A stretch of 8,270 nucleotides of DNA from an uncultured Thermomicrobiales bacterium (GCA_902806395.1 CADCWH010000091.1:1-8270), one strand, 5' to 3'; counted from the first letter of the stretch, positions 1-6,785 are shown. Numbers and translations: made by a program. The notes: generated by a model not told the origin, from the letters alone.

Positions 1-388
1 CCAGCTGTTCGCTATCGGTGACGCCGCCGTTCAGGACACCGCCGGGGACGGACTCGCCGGGCAGCCACCGGTAGATGGACCAGTCCCACGGGTAGCCCTC
101 GCCGGGTCTGCCCAGGGCCACCGGGACGGGTATCGCCAGCGGCAGGAGCGGCCCGAGCCACGGTAGCCACCGCTGTTCTTTCCCGACCTGCGCGACCGCG
201 CCCGGAATGCGGGGGAGACGCGCGGCTAGGTCGTCGCCGAGTCTGAAGATCGCATTGTCGGTCCCGGCCGAGGGGACCGCGACGATCGGCAGATTCCCCC
301 ATCCGGGAAACTGTGTCGCGATCAACCGGCTAACCATCTCCACGTCAATATCGATCTCGTCGGCGTGCATCTTCGTGGCGATCGTCAT
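1..388 (-). CDS. Aminoglycoside phosphotransferase-family kinase, N-terminal part (cut by window edge)
   Basis: The minus strand from the ATG at 386-388 reads 129 codons without a stop and runs off the left edge, so only the N-lobe is present. Recognisable stretches are AGTDNAIFRLGDDLAARLPR (about residues 41-60), VGKEQRWLPWLGPLLPL (68-84), and GEGYPWDWSIYRWLPGES (96-113). These are typical of the APH/macrolide-kinase-like phosphotransferases (APH family, protein-kinase fold) common in high-GC soil bacteria. The catalytic loop and metal-binding Asp lie beyond the edge and cannot be checked. The start is chosen because GAGAG (394-398) sits 5 nt upstream; a second in-frame ATG at 368-370 lacks such a site. 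Family members phosphorylate small hydroxylated molecules, and most chromosomal copies have no known substrate, so a drug-resistance role should not be assumed. The gene is in the same direction as proC but 240 bp away, so it is probably a separate unit. Confidence 0.87.
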   Translation of the reverse strand, partial: MTIATKMHADEIDIDVEMVSRLIATQFPGWGNLPIVAVPSAGTDNAIFRLGDDLAARLPRIPGAVAQVGKEQRWLPWLGPLLPLAIPVPVALGRPGEGYPWDWSIYRWLPGESVPGGVLNGGVTDSEQL

Positions 389-406
389 GACGTCTCTCGA
401 CCGGTG

Positions 407-412
407 ATTCTA
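407..412 (-). promoter_or_regulatory. Possible -10 element for the APH-family gene
   Basis: The minus strand reads TAGAAT here, 5 of 6 matches to the TATAAT consensus, and 18 nt upstream of the chosen start codon. No good -35 hexamer stands 16-18 nt further upstream (GCGTTG at 17 nt is poor). If used, the transcript leader would be only about a dozen bases and would just include the Shine-Dalgarno. This is a weak call from sequence alone. Confidence 0.2.
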
Positions 413-502
413 CGACTGGCTGGCAATCCCAACGCCTCGTCTTTAGGTTCCGTAACGCTCCCCTGTCCCAGGTGCCGAACACACCCCGAAAGATCTTCCG
501 AC

Positions 503-540
503 CCGTACCCGATCCCGTCCCGGGAGCCCGGGCGGTACGG
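503..540. repeat. GC-rich nested inverted repeat in the proC/APH spacer
   Basis: CCGTACC (503-509) pairs perfectly with GGTACGG (534-540). Inside it CCCGG and CCGGG can form an inner stem across a 4-nt loop, leaving an asymmetric bulge on one side. There is no adjacent T-run on either strand, so it is not a canonical intrinsic terminator. It lies in the non-coding gap between proC and the APH-family gene and could separate their transcripts or be a structured leader. Confidence 0.3.
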
Positions 541-570
541 TCTCTCGACCGCCATGAATGTGAGGACGCG

Positions 571-614
571 CTGTCCCCGCCGGTCGGCGTCGGGGCACCA
601 TAAGGCGCGGACAG
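571..614 (-). terminator. Possible proC terminator hairpin (no T-tract)
   Basis: CTGTCC-C-CGCC (571-581) pairs with GGCG-C-GGACAG (604-614): six plus four base pairs separated by one C-C mismatch, with a 22-nt loop. It begins 15 nt beyond the proC stop codon in the direction of transcription. No run of T follows on the minus strand, so efficient intrinsic termination is doubtful. Rho-dependent termination, or a 3'-end stabilising structure, is as likely. Confidence 0.3.
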
Positions 615-628
615 GGATGGACGACGGG

Positions 629-1483
629 TCAACCACGCCCGTCCCCCGCCTCCCGCTCACTTCGCTCGGACAAGGTCGCGGTTCGCTGGTAGGCAGCGTA
701 GACGGCGCGTGAGAGCACGGTGCGGAGGCCGCCCTTCTCCATCTGGTAGATGGCCTCGGCCGACGTCCCGCCGGGAGAGGTGACCATGTTGCGCAGTTCC
801 GCCATGTGCTTGCCGGAGTCGCGCGCGAAGGCGACCGAACCGGAGACGGTCTGCAGCACGATCTGCTCGGCGATCCGACGCGGGAAACCCATGTGGACAC
901 CGGCGTCGATCAGGGCCTCCATCATCAGGAAGACGTAGGTCGGGCCGGTGCCGGAGAGGGCCGTCGCCATGTCGACGTACTTCTCCTCCTCGACTTCGAG
1001 CTCCTCGCCAAGTGCCGCGAGAACCGTCCGGACCTGGTCTCGGCTCGCGCGGGCCACGTCGGCGGTGGCCGTCCAAACGCTCATGCCCTGGCCGATCTGG
1101 GCCGGTGTGTTCGGCATCACCCGCACGATCTCGTCATGTCCCAGACCCTGTCGCAGCGAGCCGATCGTCGCTCCTGCGACCACGGAAACCGCTACCTGGC
1201 CGGGAGTGAGCCGCCCGTGGAGCTGGCGCATGACCGTGCCCAGCACCTGGGGTTTGACGGTCAACAGCACCAGCCCACCGCGCTCGACGGCCTCCCGGTT
1301 CCCCTCGACCACTTCGATCCCAAATCGCTCCGCCAACCGAACCCGGCGCTCGGCACGGGGGTGGCTGGCGACGATGCGGTCCGGTCCGATGATCCCCCGG
1401 GCGAGCACCCCGGCAATCATCGCCTCGGCCATCACCCCCGCGCCGACCATCACCAAGCGCAGGTCGCTCATGACCTCGGCCAT
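629..1483 (-). CDS. proC: Pyrroline-5-carboxylate reductase
   Basis: A 284-residue protein of usual length for ProC, which reduces 1-pyrroline-5-carboxylate to L-proline with NAD(P)H, the last step of proline synthesis, in the cytoplasm. Visible features are the Rossmann dinucleotide motif VMVGAGVMAEAM (11-22), TVKPQVLG (75-82), the strongly conserved RVMPNTPAQIGQG (121-133), the start of the all-alpha dimerisation domain ALSGTGPTYVFLMMEALIDAG (175-195), and the family signature MVTSPGGTSAEAI (233-245). The start at 1483 is preferred because GGGAGGG (1489-1495) lies 5 nt upstream. The upstream in-frame ATG at 1519 would add 12 residues with no family similarity, and the internal ATG at 1471 has GAGG only 2 nt away. 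No other proline gene (proA, proB) is adjacent. It is divergent from the YyaL-type gene. Confidence 0.96.
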   Translation of the reverse strand: MAEVMSDLRLVMVGAGVMAEAMIAGVLARGIIGPDRIVASHPRAERRVRLAERFGIEVVEGNREAVERGGLVLLTVKPQVLGTVMRQLHGRLTPGQVAVSVVAGATIGSLRQGLGHDEIVRVMPNTPAQIGQGMSVWTATADVARASRDQVRTVLAALGEELEVEEEKYVDMATALSGTGPTYVFLMMEALIDAGVHMGFPRRIAEQIVLQTVSGSVAFARDSGKHMAELRNMVTSPGGTSAEAIYQMEKGGLRTVLSRAVYAAYQRTATLSERSEREAGDGRG

Positions 1484-1488
1484 CCCGG

Positions 1489-1495
1489 CCCTCCC
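1489..1495 (-). promoter_or_regulatory. Ribosome binding site that sets the proC start
   Basis: The minus strand reads GGGAGGG, an excellent Shine-Dalgarno match, 5 nt before the ATG at 1481-1483. It decides between three in-frame candidate ATGs for proC. A small inverted repeat GTGGT/ACCAC (1501-1505 and 1513-1517) lies just upstream in the leader and may be chance. Confidence 0.65.
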
Positions 1496-1554
1496 GCCCC
1501 GTGGTTCCCCGCACCACATCGTCTCGTCACCGCTCGCCCTCTCTCATCTCGCCC

Positions 1555-1565
1555 TTGTCCGACAA
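1555..1565. repeat. 11-bp dyad TTGTC-C-GACAA in the divergent proC/YyaL-type spacer
   Basis: TTGTC and GACAA are perfect inverted arms around one base, in an otherwise GC-rich 181-bp divergent intergenic region. It lies 72 bp from the proC start and about 100 bp from the YyaL-type start. A symmetrical A/T-containing element in this position could be an operator for a dimeric regulator, but 5-bp arms can occur by chance. I found no convincing -35/-10 pair on either strand of this spacer. Confidence 0.25.
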
Positions 1566-1651
1566 TGGTGACCCGTGGCCTGTCCGAGCACCGCACCGGG
1601 CGGCACTCCCCTTGCGTGCCGGGCCGTGCGACCAAGCGATCACCCTGTTCC

Positions 1652-1656
1652 AGGAG
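1652..1656 (+). promoter_or_regulatory. Ribosome binding site of the YyaL-type gene
   Basis: AGGAG lies 8 nt before the ATG at 1665-1667. It rules against the longer frame beginning at 1575, and the protein begins directly with the conserved family N-terminus ([15 protein letters not shown]). Confidence 0.65.
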
Positions 1657-1664
1657 TCCCACCC

Positions 1665-3743
1665 ATGCCCAACCGCCTGGCCGACGCCACCAGCCCCTAC
1701 CTGCTCCAGCACCGAGACAACCCTGTCGACTGGGAGGTGTGGGGACCCGAAGCATTGGCCCGGGCCGTCGCCGAGGACCGCCCGATCCTGGTGAGTATCG
1801 GCTATTCCGCCTGCCATTGGTGCCATGTCATGGCCCACGAGTCGTTCGAGGACCCGGCGACAGCCGAGCTGATGAATCGTGAGTTCGTCTGCGTGAAGGT
1901 GGACCGCGAGGAGCGGCCCGATGTCGACGGGATCTACATGCAAGCCGTCCAGGCGATGACCGGCCACGGCGGCTGGCCCCTGAACGCGTTCCTGACTCCG
2001 GAGGGGGTCCCGTTCTTTGGGGGAACCTATTGGCCCCCGACCCCGCGGATGGGCATGCCGGCCTTCGCGGAGGTCCTGCGCTCGGTCGCTGAAGCGTGGC
2101 GAGAGCGGCGGGACGACGTCGTCGGCAACGCCGAGCAGTTGCGCGCCTACCTAGAACGGGTCGCCAGCGCCGTGCCGGATCCCGCCGACCTCTCGCCCGC
2201 CATCCTCGACGCGGCCTTCGCCGCCCTCGTCCCGAGATTCGACCGGGAGTGGGGCGGCTTCGGCGGGGCGCCGAAGTTTCCCCAGCCCGCCATCCTCGAC
2301 GCCGTGCTCCGACACCACCACCGGACCGGGGACGACGAAGCGGCCAATATCATCCGCCGAACGTTGGACGCGATGGCCGACGGTGGCATCTACGACCAGA
2401 TCGGCGGCGGCTTCGCTCGCTACAGCGTCGATGCCGAATGGCTGGTCCCCCACTTCGAGAAGATGGCCTACGACAACGCCCAACTGGTGTCGATCTACCT
2501 CGACGCCCACCGAGCCCTGGGCGAGGCCCGATACCGGGAGGTCGTCGAGGAGACGCTGACCTACGTCGACCGTGAGATGTCGGTCCCGGAAGGCGGGTTC
2601 ACCTCGGCCCAGGACGCCGATAGTGAGGGGGAGGAAGGCCGATTCTACGTCTGGGACCCGGCCGAGATCGATGCGGTCCTCGGCCCAGAGGACGGACGGG
2701 TGGTCCGGGCCGCCTTCGGCGTGATGGCGGGGGGGAACTTTGAAGGCCACTCGATCCTGCACCGGCCCCGGTCCTGGGCTGCCGTCGCCGCAGAGTTGGG
2801 CATCACCGCTGACGAGGTCGAGGCGACCGTCCGCTCCGCCCGTCCCCGCCTCTACGCCGCGCGGGCCGAGCGCGTCTGGCCCGGCCGGGACGACAAGGTC
2901 TTGCTGGGCTGGAACGGGATGATGCTCCGCGCGTTCGCCGACGCCGGCCGGGCCCTCGACCGCGCGGACCTGGTCGAGCGGGCGGTCCGCTGCGCCACCT
3001 TCCTGTTGACCGAGCTGCGCGACGCCGATGGTCGCCTGACCCGGACCTGGAAGGACGGCCGGACGGGAGTTCCGGCCTTCCTCGACGACCACGCCCACCT
3101 GATCGACGGCTTGCTCGCCCTCGCCTCCGCGACCCTCGACCGGCGCTGGCTCGACGAGGCCGTGATGGTCACCGACGAGATGGTCGCCACCTTCGACGAC
3201 CCGGACAGCCCCCTCTTCTTCGACACCGGCATCACCCACGAACGACTCATCACCCGCCCCCGCGACCTCCAGGACGGCGCGACCCCAGCCGGGAATTCGG
3301 TCGCCGCCGATGTCCTGGTCAGGGTCGCGACGCTGACCGGCCGAACGGACTACCGTGATCGCGCCGCGGGCATCTTGAGTGCCCTGGCCGGAGCGATGGC
3401 TGAGCACCCCGCTGCCTTCGGGCGCTACCTCGCGACCCTCGACAGCTATTTGGCGACACCGCGAGAACTGGTCTTGGCCGGGGACCCGGCCGAACCTGGC
3501 ATGCGCGCCCTGCTCGCCGTCGCGTCGGCCCGCTACGATCCCCACCTGCTGATCGCTCGCTCCGACCCGGGGGATCCAACGTTGGCCGAGGCGTACCCGA
3601 TCCTGGCTGACCGCCCCCGCCGCAATGATCGACCGACGGCCTACCTCTGCGAGCGGATGGTCTGCCTCCCTCCCGTCACAGATCCCGCCGACCTCGCCAT
3701 ACAGCTCGACCAGGGCACGGCCATCGCCTGGGCAGATGTATGA
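1665..3743 (+). CDS. Thioredoxin domain-containing protein, DUF255/YyaL/SSP411 family
   Basis: A 692-residue protein, close to the usual length of about 680-700 for this family. The N-terminal thioredoxin-like DUF255 domain (about 1-165) opens with [16 protein letters not shown] (7-22) and carries the CxxC pair as CHWC (C50, C53), followed by [12 protein letters not shown] (78-88) and [16 protein letters not shown] (99-114). The rest resembles an alpha/alpha-barrel of the six-hairpin glycosidase or N-acylglucosamine-2-epimerase type, with [17 protein letters not shown] (240-256), [16 protein letters not shown] (259-274), [17 protein letters not shown] (314-330) and [12 protein letters not shown] (409-420), all family hallmarks. 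The biochemical role is not established; a redox or sugar-modifying function is often suggested. No signal peptide, so cytoplasmic. The start is set by AGGAG (1652-1656), 8 nt upstream; extending to 1575 adds a non-conserved stretch. Confidence 0.95.
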   Translation: MPNRLADATSPYLLQHRDNPVDWEVWGPEALARAVAEDRPILVSIGYSACHWCHVMAHESFEDPATAELMNREFVCVKVDREERPDVDGIYMQAVQAMTGHGGWPLNAFLTPEGVPFFGGTYWPPTPRMGMPAFAEVLRSVAEAWRERRDDVVGNAEQLRAYLERVASAVPDPADLSPAILDAAFAALVPRFDREWGGFGGAPKFPQPAILDAVLRHHHRTGDDEAANIIRRTLDAMADGGIYDQIGGGFARYSVDAEWLVPHFEKMAYDNAQLVSIYLDAHRALGEARYREVVEETLTYVDREMSVPEGGFTSAQDADSEGEEGRFYVWDPAEIDAVLGPEDGRVVRAAFGVMAGGNFEGHSILHRPRSWAAVAAELGITADEVEATVRSARPRLYAARAERVWPGRDDKVLLGWNGMMLRAFADAGRALDRADLVERAVRCATFLLTELRDADGRLTRTWKDGRTGVPAFLDDHAHLIDGLLALASATLDRRWLDEAVMVTDEMVATFDDPDSPLFFDTGITHERLITRPRDLQDGATPAGNSVAADVLVRVATLTGRTDYRDRAAGILSALAGAMAEHPAAFGRYLATLDSYLATPRELVLAGDPAEPGMRALLAVASARYDPHLLIARSDPGDPTLAEAYPILADRPRRNDRPTAYLCERMVCLPPVTDPADLAIQLDQGTAIAWADV

Positions 3744-3786
3744 CCTGATCGGGATCGGCGAACAGCGCAGGTGATCCACCTTCCTT

Positions 3787-3822
3787 TCCGCCGAGGACGG
3801 CGCGGCGTGCGCTTCCGGCGGA
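3787..3822 (+). terminator. Stem-loop after the YyaL-type gene, possible terminator
   Basis: TCCGCCG (3787-3793) and CGGCGGA (3816-3822) form a perfect 7-bp stem, and the loop can fold an inner GCGC/GCGC stem. It starts 43 nt beyond the stop codon of the upstream gene and ends 64 nt before the metallopeptidase ATG. There is no T-tract downstream, so it may be a rho-assisted terminator or a structured part of the leader of the next gene. If it does not terminate, the two plus-strand genes could be co-transcribed across the 143-bp gap. Confidence 0.35.
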
Positions 3823-3886
3823 GAATGGGTTGCCGCCCGCTCGGCCCGAGCGCGCCAGAAATGGCACGGATGAAGGAGACTCCACC

Positions 3887-4996
3887 ATGGGCGCCCTCGG
3901 ACGCGTTCGCCTGATCTTCGCCTTAGCCATCGTGGCCAGCGTGCCCATCCAGTCTGTCCCGACGGTGACGGCAACGCAGGCCACCGAGCGGGAACGGTCG
4001 GCGGCAGACGCGGCCTATGCCTTCTTCGAGTTGGCCGCGGCTGGGCAGTACAACGCGCTCTACGACGTGATCCACCCCGATGCGCACGCGGTCATTCCCC
4101 GAGTCGTCGCCACTGGCGCCTTCGAGGAGATCTACGCCCTGGCCCAACCCGCCCGGGCCGTCGTGATCGATGTCCAGCTCGGACCCTGGACCTGGCCCGT
4201 CACCGGCGTGCGTTACGAGGACGCGGCGACGGTCTTCTACGACCAGCCGTACCAGGAGAACGGCCAGACCCGGACCTTGGAGTCCGAGATGTACCTGGTC
4301 GAGGTCGAGGGGGAATGGCGATGGTTCTTCGGCACCGATGCCGCCTACGTCGAGGAGGCGATCGGGCGCTACCTACCGGAGGGCACGGCTGGTGAGCCAC
4401 TCGACGCCCTCACCGGCGTCCCCTTGATCGAGTACGTGGTAGAGGACTTGGACGACTTTTTTGGTGACGCCTTCGAGTCCAGCGAGTTCGACTATCGGTC
4501 CCCCGGCGTCGTCCTGGTGCCCCCGGGAGAATCGGCCTCGACCGCCTGCGGCCCCGCTAGCGATGGGTTCTGGGCCTTCTATTGTCCGCCCGACCAGACG
4601 ATCTACCTCGACCAGGCCTTCCTCGACGACCTGGAGTCCGGCAGCGGCGACTTCGCGGTCGCGTTCGTCGTCGCCCACGAGTGGGCCCACCATGCCCAGA
4701 CCGGGGTCGGGATCGAGCGCTCGGCCTCGCCCGACGAGTACGGCGAGCTGTACAGCATCGAGCTGGAGCTGATGGCCGACTGCCTGAGCGGCGTCTACGC
4801 CCTAGACGCCCGCACGCGAGGGGTCATCGTGGAGGACGACATCCAGGAAGCGGTCGACTTCGCGATCACCTACCTCGGGGACCCCGAAGGCATCGACGAG
4901 TATTCCGAGCGAGCCCACGGCACCGCCGAGCAGCGTGCCAGCGCCTTCCTCGTTGGCCACCGGGATGGCTTTCTCGGCTGCGGTGAGGCCCTCTGA
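3887..4996 (+). CDS. Secreted neutral zinc metallopeptidase (YpfJ-type, PF04228-like) with extra N-terminal domain
   Basis: A 369-residue protein. Residues 1 to about 32 look like a Sec signal peptide (basic start, then LIFALAIVASVPI, with a possible cleavage near TATQA); there is no lipobox Cys. Residues about 35-160 form an alpha+beta region (AADAAYAFFELAAAGQYNALYDVIHPDAH, then strands ending in YLVEVEGEWRWFFG) that resembles an NTF2-like domain. Residues about 178-369 match the putative neutral zinc metallopeptidase family: ACGPASDGFWAFYCPPDQTIYLD (220-242), the zinc motif HEWAHH (264-269), and ELELMADCLSGVY (292-304), where E294 is the likely third ligand. Four cysteines (C221, C233, C299, C365) could form disulfides outside the cell. 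The start is set by AAGGAG (3873-3878), 8 nt upstream. Substrate unknown. It follows the YyaL-type gene in the same direction and converges on the FAH gene. Confidence 0.88.
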   Translation: MGALGRVRLIFALAIVASVPIQSVPTVTATQATERERSAADAAYAFFELAAAGQYNALYDVIHPDAHAVIPRVVATGAFEEIYALAQPARAVVIDVQLGPWTWPVTGVRYEDAATVFYDQPYQENGQTRTLESEMYLVEVEGEWRWFFGTDAAYVEEAIGRYLPEGTAGEPLDALTGVPLIEYVVEDLDDFFGDAFESSEFDYRSPGVVLVPPGESASTACGPASDGFWAFYCPPDQTIYLDQAFLDDLESGSGDFAVAFVVAHEWAHHAQTGVGIERSASPDEYGELYSIELELMADCLSGVYALDARTRGVIVEDDIQEAVDFAITYLGDPEGIDEYSERAHGTAEQRASAFLVGHRDGFLGCGEAL

Positions 4997-5035
4997 CGAA
5001 CGCTTCCCGGATCACCGGGACCCCACGCTCGTTCG
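4997..5035. terminator. Nested stem-loop in the convergent gap after the metallopeptidase gene
   Basis: Starting at the base after the TGA, CGAACG (4997-5002) pairs with CGTTCG (5030-5035). Inside, TCCCGG (5005-5010) and CCGGGA (5015-5020) form a 6-bp stem with loop ATCA. An alternative pairing is TTCCCG (5004-5009) with CGGGAA (5034-5039). No T-run follows, but the position between two convergent genes fits a terminator that could act on both strands. Confidence 0.45.
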
Positions 5036-5042
5036 GGAACCG

Positions 5043-5056
5043 GCGTCCCCGGACGC
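5043..5056 (-). terminator. Small hairpin at the 3' end of the FAH-family gene
   Basis: GCGTC (5043-5047) and GACGC (5052-5056) form a 5-bp GC stem with a 4-nt loop, touching the last base of the FAH stop codon. Together with the nested stem-loop at 4997-5035 it fills almost the whole 59-bp convergent gap with dyad structure. It is weak as an isolated terminator because no T-tract follows on the minus strand. Confidence 0.3.
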
Positions 5057-5841
5057 TACCGGGCGGCGACCGGGTTGCGAAGCACGCCGACCCCGCTCAC
5101 GTCGACCTCGATCGTGTCACCCGGCGCCATCGGGCCGACATTCTCTGGGGTCCCGGTCAAGACCAGGTCGCCCGGCTCCAATGTCATCACCCGGCTGATG
5201 AATGAGACCAGGAAAAGCGGGTTGAAGATCATGCTGCTCGTGGACTGAGATTGCCGGACCTCGCCGTTCAGGCGCGACTGAACCGTGATATCGCCCCGGC
5301 TCAGGTCCACGCCGGTGACGAGCACCGGCCCGACTGGGCAATAGGTGTCATAGCCCTTGGCTCGGACCCATTGGCCGTCCTGCTTCTGGAGGACCCTATC
5401 AGAGACATCGTTGGCGGCGGTGATGCCGAGGACATAATCGGCGGCGTCGGCTTCGCCGATATCGCGCGCCGTCTTTCCGATCACCAGGGCCAACTCGGCC
5501 TCGTAGTCGGTCCGGTTGGCCGGATTAGCGATCTCGATCGTACCGCCGTTGGCGATCAGGGAGGAGTTCGGCTTCATGAAGAGGACCGGCTCGGTCGGAA
5601 TCTCCCGGCTGGCGTCGTTCTCGGTCACGTGGGCAGCGTAGTTGAGCCCCACGCAGACGATCTTGCCCGGCTGGATGGGGGTCAACAGCGTCAGGTCGTC
5701 CATCGTGCCGATCGTCTCGCCCGGTTCCATACCGGAGAATGGGTCGCCGCTGGCAGCCCGGACGTGTCCATCCTCGACCACTCCATACCGGGCTTGGAAC
5801 CTAGCCTGCTTCGTGTCATCCAGGTAGCGCACGATCATCAT
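5056..5841 (-). CDS. Fumarylacetoacetate hydrolase (FAH) family protein
   Basis: A 261-residue protein with an N-terminal lead domain (about 1-56) and a complete FAH C-terminal domain. Conserved elements are CVGLNYAAHVTEND (63-76), EPVLFMKPNSSL (84-95), DYEAELALVIGK (112-123), GITAANDVSDR (139-149), KGYDTYCPVGP (162-172) and LVLTGTPENVGPM (226-238). E114, E116 and D145 have the spacing of the Mg2+/Mn2+ ligands of the FAHD1-like branch, and H71/E74 match the His-Glu pair that activates water there. Such enzymes hydrolyse or decarboxylate acylpyruvates, oxaloacetate or catechol meta-cleavage intermediates; the sequence does not tell which. Cytoplasmic. The first of two tandem ATGs (5841) is chosen because GGAG (5852-5855) lies 10 nt upstream. 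No aromatic-degradation genes are adjacent. It may be read through from the upstream DUF4352-like gene (123-bp gap). Confidence 0.93.
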   Translation of the reverse strand: MMIVRYLDDTKQARFQARYGVVEDGHVRAASGDPFSGMEPGETIGTMDDLTLLTPIQPGKIVCVGLNYAAHVTENDASREIPTEPVLFMKPNSSLIANGGTIEIANPANRTDYEAELALVIGKTARDIGEADAADYVLGITAANDVSDRVLQKQDGQWVRAKGYDTYCPVGPVLVTGVDLSRGDITVQSRLNGEVRQSQSTSSMIFNPLFLVSFISRVMTLEPGDLVLTGTPENVGPMAPGDTIEVDVSGVGVLRNPVAAR

Positions 5842-5889
5842 TTCGAAGCGTCTCCATTCGTGTCATCTGGCGATGGGCGGCGGGCGGTG

Positions 5890-5907
5890 GTCCCGTCCGC
5901 TCGGGAC
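5890..5907 (-). terminator. Hairpin between the DUF4352-like and FAH genes
   Basis: GTCCCG (5890-5895) and CGGGAC (5902-5907) form a perfect 6-bp stem with a 6-nt loop, about 58 nt after the stop of the upstream minus-strand gene and 48 nt before the FAH start. No T-run follows. It could be a weak terminator that tunes read-through, or part of the FAH leader. No clear separate FAH promoter is visible in this gap. Confidence 0.3.
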
Positions 5908-5964
5908 GTCGAACCAACCACTTCGGCGCCGACCACACGACACGCTATCCCGCCGGCGAGGCGA

Positions 5965-6696
5965 CTAGTCATCCTCGGTCAGGGCAAAGATTACGTTCTC
6001 CCCGGGTTCGGTGCTGCCGAGGGGGCGGATGTAGAGTAGCAGCGACTCGGCGTCTCCGGCCTCGACATTGAAGCAGAGATTTCCCTCGATCGTTTCGCCC
6101 GATGGCGTGTCACCGCGACCGGTGAACCCGTCCGGGGCGAAGGCACACCCGTGTTCGAACTCCTCGTAGATGATCCCGTCCTCGTCCCCCAACGCCCAGC
6201 TTGACGAGAAGTAGAAGGCGGCCGCGAAGTCACCGAGATTGATCGCCTCAATGGTGATCAACACGTACTGGCGCCCCTGCCCCGGGTCCGGGTTGTTGGG
6301 TTCCTCGGCTAGCACCAGGTCGGTAGCGTCCGATTCGTAGGCGAGGACCCGGATCGACCAGCCGCCAACCTCCGCCTCGTCGCCCAAGGCGACCGGCTCG
6401 TCTCGACTGACCCGTTCGGTCGCCTCACCGTCGTCATTGATCTCGGTCTCGGCCTCCTCGGTGGCGTTCTCGTCCCCTCCGGCCTGTCCCGTCGGCTCGG
6501 CGGTGGTTCCAGCTTCCCCACCTGCCTCGAGCGTCGCGACTCGCTCCTCGAGGCGATCGATCTGCTCGCCCTGCTCGGCCACCACGGTCTGTAGTTGAGC
6601 CATTGGGTCGTCGTCATCGTTCTGAGCCAGCCCCGGCAGGGCGCTCGCAGCGAAAAGGAGGAGCGCGACCAATGTACAGGTCCAGAGCGTGCGCAT
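5965..6696 (-). CDS. Secreted coiled-coil protein with DUF4352-like beta-sandwich domain
   Basis: A 243-residue protein. Residues 1-25 are a Sec signal peptide (MRTLWTCTLVALLLFAASALPGLAQ) with a likely cleavage around LAQ/N; C7 lies within the hydrophobic core and is not a lipobox. Residues about 33-58 (MAQLQTVVAEQGEQIDRLEER) form a short heptad-like coiled coil that could oligomerise. Residues 60-97 are an acidic Gly/Glu/Thr-rich linker. Residues about 98-240 are beta-rich with WSIRVLAYESDA (113-124), GRQYVLITIEAINLGD (141-156) and LCFNVEAGDAESLLLYIRP (207-225), the pattern of DUF4352/telokin-like extracellular domains; C184 and C208 might form a disulfide. Function unknown. The start at 6696 is supported by the signal peptide and by GGGAG (6702-6706) 5 nt upstream; the frame stays open to 7047, but the extra stretch lies upstream of a good promoter and is not credible coding. 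Confidence 0.82.
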   Translation of the reverse strand: MRTLWTCTLVALLLFAASALPGLAQNDDDDPMAQLQTVVAEQGEQIDRLEERVATLEAGGEAGTTAEPTGQAGGDENATEEAETEINDDGEATERVSRDEPVALGDEAEVGGWSIRVLAYESDATDLVLAEEPNNPDPGQGRQYVLITIEAINLGDFAAAFYFSSSWALGDEDGIIYEEFEHGCAFAPDGFTGRGDTPSGETIEGNLCFNVEAGDAESLLLYIRPLGSTEPGENVIFALTEDD

Positions 6697-6740
6697 GGGG
6701 GCTCCCGGAGATCTCGCGGCAGACTCGGTCACGGCACGGT

Positions 6741-6769
6741 CGTATAGCATCCCCGTGGGGACTTGGCAA
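6741..6769 (-). promoter_or_regulatory. Sigma70-type promoter of the DUF4352-like gene
   Basis: On the minus strand, TTGCCA (6764-6769, 5 of 6 to TTGACA) is followed after exactly 17 nt by TATACG (6741-6746, 4 of 6 to TATAAT). Transcription would start near 6734, giving a leader of roughly 38 nt that contains the GGGAG ribosome site. The spacer holds CCCC-GT-GGGG (6751-6760, plus strand), an inverted repeat placed where a bound regulator would interfere with polymerase. CGTGG-N5-CCACG (6771-6785) lies directly upstream of the -35. Confidence 0.6.
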
Positions 6770-6770
6770 G

Positions 6771-6785
6771 CGTGGCCCGACCACG
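6771..6785. repeat. Inverted repeat CGTGG-N5-CCACG next to the -35 element
   Basis: Perfect 5-bp arms around 5 nt, ending one base outside the -35 hexamer of the minus-strand promoter. A related short dyad CCAC-G-GTGG occurs at 6909-6917 in the same divergent region. These could be sites for a regulator of the divergent pair, but short GC-rich dyads are frequent in this genome. Confidence 0.22.

Noticed and set aside
389..628. Possible small RNA or riboswitch in the proC/APH spacer
   Set aside because: The stems are short and GC-driven, without a recognisable riboswitch core or a T-box-like motif. I record only the hairpins.
1575..1664. Longer N-terminus for the YyaL-type protein
   Set aside because: AGGAG at 1652-1656 and the conserved family start at [15 protein letters not shown] favour 1665; the extra 30 residues are not conserved-looking.
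806..1882. A 358-codon plus-strand frame across proC and the start of the YyaL-type gene
   Set aside because: It overlaps two well-supported genes in wrong frames and has low-complexity Arg/Pro/His-rich translation typical of shadows.
2151..3974. A 607-codon open frame antisense to the YyaL-type gene
   Set aside because: It lies opposite a clearly conserved gene. Long antisense frames are expected with strong G/C third positions, and its translation shows no recognisable motifs.
5251..6039. A 262-codon plus-strand frame antisense to the FAH gene
   Set aside because: It is opposite a complete FAH-family gene with all catalytic residues; a shadow frame.
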